The notes under the pieces were generated by a model. It worked only from the letters and a program-made list of their open reading frames with translations. It was not told the DNA's origin and made no database searches. Source: Leptospira sp. GIMC2001 (GTDB lineage: Bacteria; Spirochaetota; Leptospiria; Leptospirales; Leptospiraceae). Taken from it: DNA of 64,000 nt. Location: assembly GCF_028462125.1 (NCBI RefSeq), contig NZ_CP115468.1, positions 3,465,559-3,529,558 on the forward strand, in the 5' to 3' direction. Positions within the stretch are counted from its first letter, which is position 1; every line of letters begins with the position of its first letter. Below are positions 9,654-19,531 of this stretch, one piece after another. Made by a program: the position numbers and the translations under genes.

Positions 9654-9823
9654 TTTACCCAATAGCAATACTGACGGGAACGATTTCATTGTTATCGGAT
9701 TAGCATCTTCTTATTTTTTAACGACAACACTTTCCGTCAGAAAGAAATACTGCTCACACAAAGACACAGAGGAAGACGAGAAGATAAATAAATAGCCTTA
9801 ACTTGAACAAAACCCAAATCTAC
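9654..9823. other. Non-coding stretch before the repeat array
   Basis: No convincing reading frame. Around 9753-9779 the sequence CACAAAGACACAGAGGAAG is an imperfect reverse complement of the CTTCGTGTCTCTGTGTGAA core of the tandem repeats that start at 9824, so this may be an inverted partial copy of the same family. Confidence 0.4.
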
Positions 9824-10850
9824 ACAACCAGCTTCCAAACTTAATACAGCTCTTCGTGTCTCTGTGTGAACTTAGTGATCTTTGTGGTAAAATTCTTCGT
9901 GCCTGCCTTCCTCGCGCCCGGTGGCAAGCTTGGATGCGCCAAAGTCGCTGCGGAGGTAGGCACTTCGTACAGGTTTAAGAGATATTCGCCTTACCATCTT
10001 TCGTCGGGAGTTGGACATCCTGATCCAAAATCCCGAAGCACCCCGTCCTTGAGGTGCTGCGAGAGACGGCAATGGCTCACTAAGGTTTCGCTATGCTAAA
10101 ATTTTACCAAAACCTACCAAAACAATATCTAATCAGCACAACCAGCTTCCTAACTTAATACAGCTCTTCGTGTCTCTTTGTGAACTTAGTGATCTTTGTG
10201 GTAAAATTCTTCGTGCCTGCCTTCCTCGCGCCCGGTGGCAAGCTTGGATGCGCCAAAGTCGCTGCGGAGGTAGGCACTTCGTACAGGTTTAAGAGATATT
10301 CGCCTTACCATCTTTCGTCGGGAGTTGGACATCCTGATCCAAAATCCCGAAGCACCCCGTCCTTGAGGTGCTGCGAGAGACGGCAATGGCTCACTAAGGT
10401 TTCGCTATGCTAAAATTTTACCAAAACCTACCAAAACAATATCTAATCAGCACAACCAGCTTCCTAACTTAATACAGCTCTTCGTGTCTCTTTGTGAACT
10501 TAGTGATCTTTGTGGTAAAATTCTTCGTACCTACCTTCCTCGCGCCCACTGGCAAGTTTGGATGTGCCAAAGTCGCTGCGGAGGTAGGCACTCCGCACAG
10601 TTTTAAGAGATATTCGCCTTACCTTCTCTCGTCGGGAGTTGGACATCCTGATCCAAAATCCCGACGCACCCCGTCCTTGGGGTGCTGCGAGAGACGGCAA
10701 TGGCTCACTAAGGTTTCGCTATACTAAAATTTTACCTAAACCTACCAAAACAATATCTAATCAGCACAACCAGCTTCCAAACTTAATACAGCTCTTCGTG
10801 TCTCTGTGTGAACTTAGTGATCTTTGCGGTAAAACTCTTAGTGCCTGCCC
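9824..10850 (+). repeat. Tandem array, about 3.3 copies of a 314-bp repeat
   Basis: Units start at 9824, 10138 and 10452 with exactly 314-bp spacing. A partial fourth copy runs from 10766 to about 10850. Copies 1 and 2 are nearly identical; copy 3 has about twenty changes, so it is older or under no constraint. Each unit has an AT-rich half (with CTTCGTGTCTCTGTGTGAAC, then GATCTTTGTGGTAAAA) and a GC-richer half. The GC-richer half contains a hairpin (GCACC arm, loop, GGTGC arm) at about 10042, 10356 and 10670. Each copy holds a 77-codon open frame on one strand and a 66-codon frame on the other. They share no Shine-Dalgarno or family signature, so I treat them as non-coding. The dispersal pattern in the rest of the genome is unknown. 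Confidence 0.9.
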
Positions 10851-10892
10851 TAGACTTATGATCTGCCAATCTGCCCTCGCCATCTAGCTTTT

Positions 10893-10928
10893 TTCTGATG
10901 AATTTGCCATCCAGAAATTTCATCAGAA
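10893..10928. terminator. Strong hairpin between repeat array and acyl-CoA dehydrogenase
   Basis: TTCTGATGAA at 10893 pairs with TTCATCAGAA at 10919-10928. Three more A-T pairs extend the stem past a one-base bulge, with a GC-containing loop of about 9 nt. It lies 120 bp upstream of the next start codon. With no clear T-tract on the plus strand it could be a terminator, an RNA-processing site or a leader structure. Confidence 0.4.
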
Positions 10929-11048
10929 TAATCCAATTTTTAAGTCTAAGAACCAACAATTGACCTTGGGCAATCAGTCAATTTTTCAAATGACAGGGGA
11001 AATTGCCTTCAGAAAATGGGAATAACTACTAGAATCCAAGGATAGGCC

Positions 11049-12725
11049 ATGACTCAAGCAACCATCGGACTCGATAAATCTCTCGCAGAAGAAGTCCTTT
11101 CTGCCTCCTCCAAACTCATTTCAGAAATAACAAAACGTCTTGCAGATAAAAACTCTGACAATGGCAAAGTTTCTGTTGCGAAAATGGATCAAAATCAACT
11201 CGTTTTCTACCAACTCGCTTGGATGAAAGCGGAACAAGAAATTGCTCAACATTTTGTCAAATATGCATGGGACAATGCACTCGGAACAAGTGATCTTGAA
11301 CAGAAAATGGCTGTCGTTTTCGCAGCGGAAACTGTTGCTCATATAAGATCCGAAATCAGTCAGAGACCAAAAGAATACCAACTCACAATGGAAGAGCTAG
11401 AGAATCATCTTTTCTCGGACAAAGTGAACGGTTTTATTGAGTCGGCTATCGCTATCGATAACTACTCAGAAATTACTGATAAAATCCAAGAAAAAGGACA
11501 TTTCGGCGTCTATGGTTTGTCGGAAGATCATGAATCTTTCCGTGAAGCGTTTGAAGATTTTGCAAAAAATCAAGTCGCACCTCATGCAGAGCATGTTCAT
11601 CGTCATGATGATCGAATCCCAGAAGAAATTATCCAAGGTCTTCGCGATATGGGTTGTTTTGGTCTTTGTATACCAGAATCGTTCGGTGGGATCCAACCCA
11701 ACGATAAACCAGACAACATATCTATGTTAGTTGTTACAGAAGAATTGTCTCGAGGTTCATTAGGAGCAGCAGGATCTCTTATCACTCGCCCTGAGATTCT
11801 TTCTAAAGCACTGTTAAAAGGTGGAACTCAAGAACAAAAAGATCGTTTTCTTCCTCGAATCGCATCAGGCGAGTTAATGGGTGGAATTATGGTAACTGAA
11901 CCGAATTTTGGTTCAGATGTTGCTGGCGTTGCTGTTACTGCGAAGGAAGTTGATGGCGGATTTGTTATCAACGGCGTAAAGACATGGTGTACATTTGCTG
12001 GTTATGCAAATCTTCTTCTTATACTTTGCAGAACTGAAGCAGACCCTTCTCTAAAACATAGAGGTCTATCCATTCTACTTGCTGAGAAACCTAGTTTTGA
12101 TGGTCATGAATTTTCCTTCAAACAAGATGGTGGCGGAACCATTCAAGGAAAAGCTATCGGAACAATTGGTTATCGTGGTATGCACTCTTTCGAAGTATCA
12201 TTTGAAGATTTCTTCGTTCCGAAGGAAAATCTTTTGGGTGGCGATGAAGGCCGAGGAAAAGGTTTCTATTATCAAATGGAAGGTTTTGCTGGCGGAAGAA
12301 TTCAAACTGCTGCACGTGCGAATGGCGTTATGCAAGCAGCGATGGAAGCAGCTTACCGATATGCTCAAGAAAGAAAAGTTTTCTCCAAGCCTATCTATGA
12401 CTATAACCTAACAAAGTATAAGATAGCAAAAATGGCTATGATCATTCAAGCTTCTCGTCAATACACAAACTATGTTGCGAAACTTCTCGATGATCACAAA
12501 GGTCAAATGGAAGCGACTCTTATCAAGTTTTACGCATCCAAAATTGCTGAATGGGTTACAAGAGAAGCAATGCAGATTCATGGTGGAATGGGATATGCTG
12601 AAGAATATGCTGTATCTCGATACTTTGTTGATGCACGAGTTTTCTCAATTTTTGAAGGTGCTGAAGAAGTAATGGCTTTGCGAGTTATCGCGAAGGATTT
12701 GCTGGAACAAGCTCTGAAAGGATAG
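11049..12725 (+). CDS. mcd: Acyl-CoA dehydrogenase, probably (2S)-methylsuccinyl-CoA dehydrogenase
   Basis: This 558-aa FAD enzyme has an acyl-CoA dehydrogenase core at residues ~165-555: TEPNFGSD FAD/substrate loop, IGYRGMHS, RIQTAARANGV, QIHGGMGYAEEYAVSRYF, and the catalytic-base region IFEGAEEV. The N-terminal ~160 residues are an extra helical domain absent from ordinary ~385-aa members. From memory, this extension plus signatures such as RPEI.., GYRGM.. and RIQTAARA match methylsuccinyl-CoA dehydrogenase of the ethylmalonyl-CoA pathway, which oxidises methylsuccinyl-CoA to mesaconyl-CoA during acetate assimilation. No other pathway gene is in the window, so a related substrate cannot be excluded. 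The start ATG follows an AAGGATAGG Shine-Dalgarno. It stands alone, followed by a hairpin at 12740. Confidence 0.8.
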   Translation: MTQATIGLDKSLAEEVLSASSKLISEITKRLADKNSDNGKVSVAKMDQNQLVFYQLAWMKAEQEIAQHFVKYAWDNALGTSDLEQKMAVVFAAETVAHIRSEISQRPKEYQLTMEELENHLFSDKVNGFIESAIAIDNYSEITDKIQEKGHFGVYGLSEDHESFREAFEDFAKNQVAPHAEHVHRHDDRIPEEIIQGLRDMGCFGLCIPESFGGIQPNDKPDNISMLVVTEELSRGSLGAAGSLITRPEILSKALLKGGTQEQKDRFLPRIASGELMGGIMVTEPNFGSDVAGVAVTAKEVDGGFVINGVKTWCTFAGYANLLLILCRTEADPSLKHRGLSILLAEKPSFDGHEFSFKQDGGGTIQGKAIGTIGYRGMHSFEVSFEDFFVPKENLLGGDEGRGKGFYYQMEGFAGGRIQTAARANGVMQAAMEAAYRYAQERKVFSKPIYDYNLTKYKIAKMAMIIQASRQYTNYVAKLLDDHKGQMEATLIKFYASKIAEWVTREAMQIHGGMGYAEEYAVSRYFVDARVFSIFEGAEEVMALRVIAKDLLEQALKG

Positions 12726-12739
12726 ATTATTAACAATTT

Positions 12740-12763
12740 AGCCGTGGGCTTAAGCCCATGGCT
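12740..12763. terminator. Hairpin terminator after the acyl-CoA dehydrogenase
   Basis: Ten-base arms AGCCGTGGGC and GCCCATGGCT (one G-U pair) flank a TTAA loop, 15 bp after the stop codon. The following bases are only moderately T-rich. The rest of 12764-13078 holds no reading frame, RNA gene or repeat that I can support. Confidence 0.6.
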
Positions 12764-13078
12764 AGTGTGTTGTTCTCATTCGCTCAATCCCCAACCTCTC
12801 CCATTAAGCAATTATCGCAATCTATAACTGAATTTTTGAATTATGTAATCGATACAATTCTGTACGGGAAACATATCTTTTTTATAAAAATAGGAAATCA
12901 AAAGTTTTGAAAATTGAAATTTTGTCCATTTCGGCGAAAGGATGTGAAGACATATCTGCAGAGTTACTGATCGAAAGGTGTAATGAATATTTGTCAAACC
13001 CTCCGGCAAATGACACTGGGACGGTGTGACTACGCGTAAAACTAAATAGTTTAAATCAGTAATCAGTGAAGAAAAAAA

Positions 13079-13477
13079 TTAAGCGGCACCAGCAAGGATT
13101 TCTTTTATTGAGCTTATGAGTCCGTCCTTGGTCCAAGGTTTTGCCATGACTGCTTGAATCTGTCCCTCAGTTTTAGCTCGCTCAATGGATGCAGGATCAG
13201 CTTGCCCTGTCAAAAGTACTTTCTTGATATTGGGGTAATCTTTTTGTATATTTACAAGGAATTCATCACCTTTCATACCAGGCATCAACCAATCACTTAC
13301 AATCAATACCACTCTCTCATTGGGATTTTCTATTTCGGCAATAATTTCTTGAGCTTCGTCAGCAGATTCTGCAGTTTCATAAGTAAACTCTTCACCAAAA
13401 CCAGCTCTCAATTGTTCTTTGAGAGTGTCTAAGATACTTTCTTCATCATCAACACATAAAAAAATTGGCTTCTTCAT
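13079..13477 (-). CDS. Single-domain response regulator
   Basis: This 132-aa protein is a lone receiver (CheY-like) domain. Its acidic pair is D10-D11, the phospho-acceptor is D62 in LIVSDWLMPGMKG, the switch Thr is in KVLLTGQAD, and the conserved Lys is in VMAKPWT. The WLMPG..GDEFL signature is the type often coupled to hybrid kinases or phosphatases. It has no output domain, so it must act on a partner protein. The start overlaps the stop of the upstream kinase gene by 4 bp, so the kinase is the obvious phospho-donor. Confidence 0.92.
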   Translation of the reverse strand: MKKPIFLCVDDEESILDTLKEQLRAGFGEEFTYETAESADEAQEIIAEIENPNERVVLIVSDWLMPGMKGDEFLVNIQKDYPNIKKVLLTGQADPASIERAKTEGQIQAVMAKPWTKDGLISSIKEILAGAA

Positions 13478-15435
13478 TTGGTAACTGGCAACGTCACAAA
13501 AAATGTCGTGCCTTCTCCTACAATACTTTCAAAGTCAATTTTTCCATCATGTTTGTCAATGATTCTTTTTACTATATCCAATCCTAATCCAGTTCCTTCA
13601 CCTCGACCTTTCGTTGTAAAGAAAGGATCAAATATTTTTTTTCGATTCTCTTCTGGAATGCCTTTGCCAGTGTCACGGATTGCCACAATTACAAAATCGC
13701 CGTTAAGATTGGACTCAAGCTTTGTGGTTATAGTCAGTGTTCCTTTTGAATCCATAGCTTGAATTGCGTTGTAGATAAGGTTAGTCCAAACTTGTCCCAA
13801 TTCATCGGGGAACCCAAGAATAGAAATCTGATCGTGCAAATGTCTCTTAACATCAATTCCATATTTTAAAATATTATGATAAATTGTTAGAACTGTATCA
13901 ATCGAATCGGTAAGTTCAAATTTTACTTTATCCTCAAGCACATCTGAATGAGAATACTTCTTCAAAGCAAAAACGATTTTGGAAGCTCTATTTACAGATA
14001 GCAAGATATTTTCTGTATTCTTTCTCTGTCGCGTTAATTTGTAAATAATTGGAATGGATTTCTCCGGATAATTATTTAATAAGAATTGATCCCACACATC
14101 CTGAGTTTCTTCGTCTGGGACGCCCATATCAGTATAAAGGTCTGCGAGATATTCTGACTTTTCACATCCTAAATCGCGCAGTTTATTCTCTATTGAAGCT
14201 CGATATTTTCTTTTATCACGCGAATTTAATATTTTATTTTTCTCAGACAATTGAATCAATTTTTGAAATTGAAATCTACTTGTTGCGTCAAGTCCGTTCC
14301 AATAGTCCGCTGCATCCAGAAGCAATGCTTCTGACTCATGTTTTAAATTCTCAGCTGAACCACGAATTGCGCCTAATGGAGTATTGATTTCGTGGGCTAT
14401 ACCAGCTACTAGTTGACCAAGTGTCGACATTTTCTCGGACTGAATGAGCTGAGCTTGGGTCGATTTCAATTCTTCTAAAGTATTCTCAAGTTCCATCTTT
14501 TTGGAATCTAATTCTGTATAGTTATGATTCAATTCTCGAACAAGCTTTAGAATTTTTATCTTTGTTTCCGTGAAGGCTCTTGCGAGAGTCCCCATTTCGT
14601 CCTTAGATTTAAGATTGATGGAAGAATTCCATTCTTGATTGCCTATTTTGATGGCGTAATCTTGTAAAATTTTAATTGGCTCATTCACTTTTTTCTGAAT
14701 CGAATAAATGGAAATTATGAATGAAATAATCATTAGTACTAAAAGACCTGAAATAAAGTACAAAATGTTCTGAATACTTGACTCTAAAGCACTTATTTCT
14801 CTTAAACTGCGTTTCTCAACTGAGCGAATAAATCTTCCAATTGGTGCCATGATAGATTTCTTATCACTATGATATTTTTTGTCATAGAGAATTTTTCTCG
14901 CATAATCTGGATTAGGCTTTCTGCGAATGGTAAATCCACCTTCAGAATCTTTGAATCTACCCTCAACTGCATTCATTGCAATTTCTTCTGTACTAATCAA
15001 TCCGTCGGAATTTGCTTTGGCAGTTGCCAGTTCCCACATTTCGTAATCTTCAAATCCCAAATATTCCATTCGGCTAAGCAGAGATTTTTTTACTCCAGAT
15101 GATTCTGGTTTATCTTTAGATGAGACAATTAGATCCCAGAACACACCATCGTAGCCAATTGGAATTTCTATCAATCCATCTCGAATGCCAACTATTTCCC
15201 AATAAGAATCTTTAAAAAATGTATCACCCGTGACTACGTAAGTTCTTGCAAATCGAGTCAAATCATCTGAGCTCTGGCGTAGCTCTTCTGCTAATTTAAC
15301 GGCTTCAAATCTATACTGCCGACTTTTTGTTAAACTTTTCTGTTCATTCAACAAATAGATTATCGAAATCAAAAGACTTAATATAAGTATTACATTGATT
15401 ATAAAAATAGCTAGAAACAATTTTCTTATGCTCAT
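13474..15435 (-). CDS. Membrane sensor histidine kinase with HAMP domain
   Basis: This 653-aa kinase has TM1 at residues ~5-28, an extracytoplasmic sensor region (~30-225), TM2 at ~226-248, HAMP at ~250-305 and a coiled coil to ~345. The HisKA domain carries the phospho-His in GIAHEINTPLGAIRG. An unusually long helical insert of about 140 residues separates the H-box from the N-box (TNLIYNAIQAM). The G-boxes DTGKGIPEE and GTGLGLDIV complete the ATPase. The response regulator gene is coupled to it by a 4-bp overlap. The inserted segment seems to be family-wide in such kinases rather than damage, but I infer this from memory. Confidence 0.92.
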   Translation of the reverse strand: MSIRKLFLAIFIINVILILSLLISIIYLLNEQKSLTKSRQYRFEAVKLAEELRQSSDDLTRFARTYVVTGDTFFKDSYWEIVGIRDGLIEIPIGYDGVFWDLIVSSKDKPESSGVKKSLLSRMEYLGFEDYEMWELATAKANSDGLISTEEIAMNAVEGRFKDSEGGFTIRRKPNPDYARKILYDKKYHSDKKSIMAPIGRFIRSVEKRSLREISALESSIQNILYFISGLLVLMIISFIISIYSIQKKVNEPIKILQDYAIKIGNQEWNSSINLKSKDEMGTLARAFTETKIKILKLVRELNHNYTELDSKKMELENTLEELKSTQAQLIQSEKMSTLGQLVAGIAHEINTPLGAIRGSAENLKHESEALLLDAADYWNGLDATSRFQFQKLIQLSEKNKILNSRDKRKYRASIENKLRDLGCEKSEYLADLYTDMGVPDEETQDVWDQFLLNNYPEKSIPIIYKLTRQRKNTENILLSVNRASKIVFALKKYSHSDVLEDKVKFELTDSIDTVLTIYHNILKYGIDVKRHLHDQISILGFPDELGQVWTNLIYNAIQAMDSKGTLTITTKLESNLNGDFVIVAIRDTGKGIPEENRKKIFDPFFTTKGRGEGTGLGLDIVKRIIDKHDGKIDFESIVGEGTTFFVTLPVTK

Positions 15436-15529
15436 GTTTTCTCCATGCAGTCAGATAAATCTATCTCAAAAATTCAATGAAGTGTTTATAGTAAAATTAC
15501 GCATTTCAATTATAATGAAATAAAATAAT

Positions 15530-17176
15530 TCAACTGATATCTAACCCTATCATACATATATCATCCTCCAAAGGGTGATCTCCAAGAAACATATCTAATT
15601 CGTATATTATTTTATTAAGATATTGGCGAAGTGGAAGTTTAGAATGTAGAATCAATTTATCTAATAATAAATCTTCAAAAAATACTTCCTGATTGGAATC
15701 AACTATTCCAGCTTCCAAAAGCCCATCCGTATAAAAAATCAATCTATCACCAGAAATAAGCTGCAATTCTTCATTTTGATACATTTTATATTTAGGATGG
15801 CTCTCAATCATTGGAAAAATTCCCAAAGGCCTACCAGATAAACTAAGGCTGAGACTGGAAACAGAATTATCACGCAAATAATAAGGACTTGGATGACCAG
15901 CACATGAAAACTTAATCATCTTTGTATTCTCATTATAGAGGCAATAGATTGCTGTTACAAACCGTCCATCACAAAAATCAATTATCGACTCATTTAGATA
16001 AGCTAGAAATTTAGCTGGATCATTTTTTAGTTCATCAGAGGATTTTTCTATACTGCTCTTTAAAATTGCTGTAACAAAAGCAGATGGAACTCCGTGACCC
16101 GCAACATCACTAATAAAAATTCCGATTGATTCACCAACACGAAACAAGTCGCAAAAATCTCCACCCAATTGATCCAATGGTTTATAAATATATTCCACAA
16201 AAGGAAATAAGTTATTGGATGGAAGAAGTCGGGTTTGGATCTTAGCCGCCATCTCCAAGTCTCGATTCAAAATGGAATTATTGTGAATCACTTTCTCCAT
16301 TTCTTCATCCAACATCTTCTTAATAATTGCTTTCTCTGTCATATCGAAGAATGAAAGTCGAGCAAATTTTTCCTTATCAAAGTAATTTCTACCTGATACA
16401 AGACAAAATAGTTTGTTTGATTTGGAACTTTTAATTTCAACTTCTAACTCATTGACATTGATTCCTTGAATTACATTCAAGATAAGATCGCGCATTGCTT
16501 CTCTATATTCAGGAAGAATGAAATTATCGATCAAATTGTGTCCGACGATTTTTTTCTTCGGCAACTTGATCCAATCAAGAAATGTTATGTTCGCCTTCAA
16601 AATATCACCGATCGAATTTACAGTTATATAACCAATAGGAGAATTATTGTATAGATCATCTGATTCGATATATTGATTAAGAATTTTAAAATCTTTCTCA
16701 CTATTTTGAATTTGAAGTACAAAATTTGAAAGCAACAAGAGGACTTGGTCTTTTATAAATACCATTTTGTCCTGGATAAAATCTATGTCTGAGATCAATA
16801 AAGATTTTTCCATAGATTGGTTCGTAAAATCTAAAAGAATGAGTCCCGGTGATTTCAGTAGTTCTGACCCAAACTTAAATCCATATACAATTTTCTGATT
16901 CTCTATGCTTGGATGAGTTTTGTCAAACTGCTGGCTGATTTCTAATGAAATGGAGTCAATTCTAAAAAAGCCATTACCCGAATTGGAAATAATTTCTTGA
17001 ATTGAATTCCGGATTCCTTGGGGAATTTCTTCTTTAGAGTTATCATTAGCTGAATATAAGGACTTTTCTGTAATTGAGTTTGGTATTAAAAGTTGCAACC
17101 AATTGCAATTTAAAATTCGATGTAGGGTGCTGGCTAAACTGAGAAACTGGTTCTCAAGTTCCAAATTCTTACTCAC
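15530..17176 (-). CDS. PAS-containing SpoIIE/RsbU-type protein phosphatase
   Basis: This 548-aa cytoplasmic protein has an N-terminal GAF-like region (~1-170), a PAS domain (~175-290), a coiled linker and a PP2C/SpoIIE phosphatase domain (~310-548). The phosphatase motifs are visible: LGGDFCDLF, SDVAGHGVPSAF (metal Asp), FVTAIYCLYN, SCAGHPSPYY, FYTDGLLEAG and the final DDICMIGL. Such enzymes dephosphorylate anti-sigma-factor antagonists in partner-switching pathways. It lies 94 bp upstream of the kinase-regulator pair on the same strand, so the three may form one signalling unit; a direct link is inference. No anti-sigma or STAS gene is nearby. Confidence 0.9.
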   Translation of the reverse strand: MSKNLELENQFLSLASTLHRILNCNWLQLLIPNSITEKSLYSANDNSKEEIPQGIRNSIQEIISNSGNGFFRIDSISLEISQQFDKTHPSIENQKIVYGFKFGSELLKSPGLILLDFTNQSMEKSLLISDIDFIQDKMVFIKDQVLLLLSNFVLQIQNSEKDFKILNQYIESDDLYNNSPIGYITVNSIGDILKANITFLDWIKLPKKKIVGHNLIDNFILPEYREAMRDLILNVIQGINVNELEVEIKSSKSNKLFCLVSGRNYFDKEKFARLSFFDMTEKAIIKKMLDEEMEKVIHNNSILNRDLEMAAKIQTRLLPSNNLFPFVEYIYKPLDQLGGDFCDLFRVGESIGIFISDVAGHGVPSAFVTAILKSSIEKSSDELKNDPAKFLAYLNESIIDFCDGRFVTAIYCLYNENTKMIKFSCAGHPSPYYLRDNSVSSLSLSLSGRPLGIFPMIESHPKYKMYQNEELQLISGDRLIFYTDGLLEAGIVDSNQEVFFEDLLLDKLILHSKLPLRQYLNKIIYELDMFLGDHPLEDDICMIGLDIS

Positions 17177-17284
17177 ATAATCAGAATGATCAAGATAGCT
17201 GTGACAGTCAATTTGATTCGATGATTTTCCTGATAGATTGAAGTAATTTGAAATAAAAAAATGGCAAATAGATGGTTAGGATAA

Positions 17285-19531
17285 ATGGTGAAAGGTAAGA
17301 TTCATTATTGGGTTTCAGGCTTAAGCAATCGGTTAAGTAATTACAACTACAGTATATCAATATTGATTTATGCTCTTATCGGACTGATAATCTGTGCAAA
17401 ACTTTATCCGCTCTGGTCGATTGATCCAGGAAAAACTTGGGATGGTTCCGGACATCTTGTCCTAGTTGGCATTTTCTCTGAACTGGGTAGAGACTTCTTG
17501 GCTGAAGGATATGTTGATGATTGGTTTGGAGGATTCCCTGCATTTCGGTTCTATCCTATCTTCTTTGCATTTCTCGGATCAATTCCAGTCTGGATTGGTA
17601 TAAGTCTTGATAATTCTCTATCAATCGCGATTATAATTTGCTTCATAATATTTACTTTCGGATATTATTACTTCATTAGATTTTATTTAAATTCAACTCT
17701 TGCAATGACTAGTTTATTGTTTTATTTAGGGTTTGCTGGTCTTCCTCAACTTGGAGTATCAATCGTTGGTTTCTGGGGCGGAAATTATCCTTCGATCTTA
17801 GGTTCAGGATTAATATATTTCGCCTTAGGCAGCATGATCAGAAGAAACTATCTATTTCTATTCCTTACATTGAGTTTGCTCGCCTATACCCACTATTTAG
17901 GATTCTTGTTTTGTTATATTATAATATTCTTCTATTATATATTCAATTTTACTGTATTCAATATTTTTAAAAATAAAAATCTTATTCTATCAACAACATT
18001 ACCTATTCTAATTGCGATTCCGTCATTCTATGGGATTCTATTCCAAAGCAATGACAGTTCAGGTGAGAATCAATTTGCCTACTATCCCTTTATCGAGACA
18101 ATCATTGGTGGATTAAAAAATACCTCACTCAACCAAAAAATACTATTAGATCCTTTGAGCCTTCTTCCAATTTTTTTCTTAATTGGAATCGTCATTTCAA
18201 TTCGTCATACAAAAAAAGCTAGAAGTACTATTTGGTTCTTAGTTTTTAGCTGGTTTCTATTCCTATTTATGATTCAGGATATATCTATGACTCGTATGTT
18301 TCCTGAGTCCAAGGTTCATTTCTATCGAGCCTGGGATGTTATGTTGGGATTGTTCTTTCTGCTCGGATCTATTGGTTTTGCCAATTATTGTAAAGATAAA
18401 GCCATTCATTATTTAATTTTTGCAATCTCAATTCTTTACTTTATGTCAGCGAATTTTACATTCGATTATAAAAATAATAATTTGTTATCAAAAGAAAAAT
18501 CGATAGAAAATTTCCTTAGAAATGAAAAATCAAATTCAAAAGTTTTTATAGAAACGACAGCATCAGATTATTGGAATCTATCACCCCATCATTCACTAGC
18601 ATGGCTATATAAAAATAAAATATCATCAGACAATGGTTTGATGTTAGAGTCAAGCTGGACGGGCTATGTTCATAGACTCTACCTTCCAATCCAAAACCGA
18701 AATGATTTCATTTGGGCATTTTCTGATCCTATAAAACTTTATTCTCTACCCCAAGCAAAAAATGAAATTTCGATTCAATTTTTAAAATCTAGAAAAATTG
18801 ATTATTTAATTGCAAAAACAGAAAGTTTCAATGAGAACTTTAAATTTTTAGGAGATCCAATTCCTTTAGACTCTAATATTTTTGTTTATCCAATACACAA
18901 TTTAATCACAGATACAAAAGATTTAAATGCCTATCGTCATAATCAATCCATCGTTGATCTAAATTCTAATCCCATAATAATTGGATTGGTATCCAAGAAC
19001 GTCTACCTTAAGAAAACAAAGCCTGTCTCTCCCAAAGAATTTTTTATAACTTCATATCTAATGTCTATCAAAAATCCAGATCCAATTTATATTGATATGA
19101 ATCCTAATTGGAAAGCACAAAAATTTTCAGACAAATTCAAATTTGTAAACAAGATCTATGTCTATGATCCAACCAATTATTCCGTAATTGAAACTATTCT
19201 TCCTAAGGACTATGATCCAAAAAGACTTCCCTTGACCAATTCCGAATCTTCGAACATTGAAGCGCTTTCATTGCACAGTAAATCTTATTTTTCTGACATA
19301 CATATCTCTGGAGAAAAGGTTGAAATGTATAGAACAAATTTCAATCAAATCCTATATAATAGTACAGGGCTGAAGAATTCAGTTATCAACCTTCCAAAAA
19401 CGGTTGGTAGAATCAAGATTATGGTTATGATTCTTATAACTATATTATGGATTGGTTTAGTTATTCAAAATATTTCTATCTACCTTCGATCTTTACTTTT
19501 TCAAATAAAAAATAATTCTCGAATTCTATAA
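17285..19531 (+). CDS. Large polytopic membrane protein, GT-C glycosyltransferase-like
   Basis: This 748-aa protein has about eleven hydrophobic segments in residues 18-400 and a soluble region of about 310 residues before a last C-terminal helix (~710-735). The first extracytoplasmic loop carries acidic residues (DPGKTWDGSGH), as in GT-C enzymes that use polyprenyl-phosphate sugars. I see no named family motif, so the transferase role is a fold-level guess. The start is ATG 17285 with TTAGGA four bases upstream. The last 56 bp overlap the convergent neighbour, so the transcripts could pair. Confidence 0.65.
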   Translation: MVKGKIHYWVSGLSNRLSNYNYSISILIYALIGLIICAKLYPLWSIDPGKTWDGSGHLVLVGIFSELGRDFLAEGYVDDWFGGFPAFRFYPIFFAFLGSIPVWIGISLDNSLSIAIIICFIIFTFGYYYFIRFYLNSTLAMTSLLFYLGFAGLPQLGVSIVGFWGGNYPSILGSGLIYFALGSMIRRNYLFLFLTLSLLAYTHYLGFLFCYIIIFFYYIFNFTVFNIFKNKNLILSTTLPILIAIPSFYGILFQSNDSSGENQFAYYPFIETIIGGLKNTSLNQKILLDPLSLLPIFFLIGIVISIRHTKKARSTIWFLVFSWFLFLFMIQDISMTRMFPESKVHFYRAWDVMLGLFFLLGSIGFANYCKDKAIHYLIFAISILYFMSANFTFDYKNNNLLSKEKSIENFLRNEKSNSKVFIETTASDYWNLSPHHSLAWLYKNKISSDNGLMLESSWTGYVHRLYLPIQNRNDFIWAFSDPIKLYSLPQAKNEISIQFLKSRKIDYLIAKTESFNENFKFLGDPIPLDSNIFVYPIHNLITDTKDLNAYRHNQSIVDLNSNPIIIGLVSKNVYLKKTKPVSPKEFFITSYLMSIKNPDPIYIDMNPNWKAQKFSDKFKFVNKIYVYDPTNYSVIETILPKDYDPKRLPLTNSESSNIEALSLHSKSYFSDIHISGEKVEMYRTNFNQILYNSTGLKNSVINLPKTVGRIKIMVMILITILWIGLVIQNISIYLRSLLFQIKNNSRIL

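Noticed and set aside
9866..10727. 77-aa and 66-aa open frames repeated in each 314-bp unit
   Set aside because: They are present because the DNA is repeated, not because they are selected: no Shine-Dalgarno, no family match, overlapping frames on both strands, and copy 3 changes many residues.
12740..13078. Possible tRNA or small RNA in the gap after the acyl-CoA dehydrogenase
   Set aside because: The hairpin is a simple stem with a TTAA loop; no cloverleaf or CCA-like acceptor is present.
13478..13762. 94-aa plus-strand frame opposite the histidine kinase
   Set aside because: It is antisense to the conserved ATPase domain, with no ribosome site.
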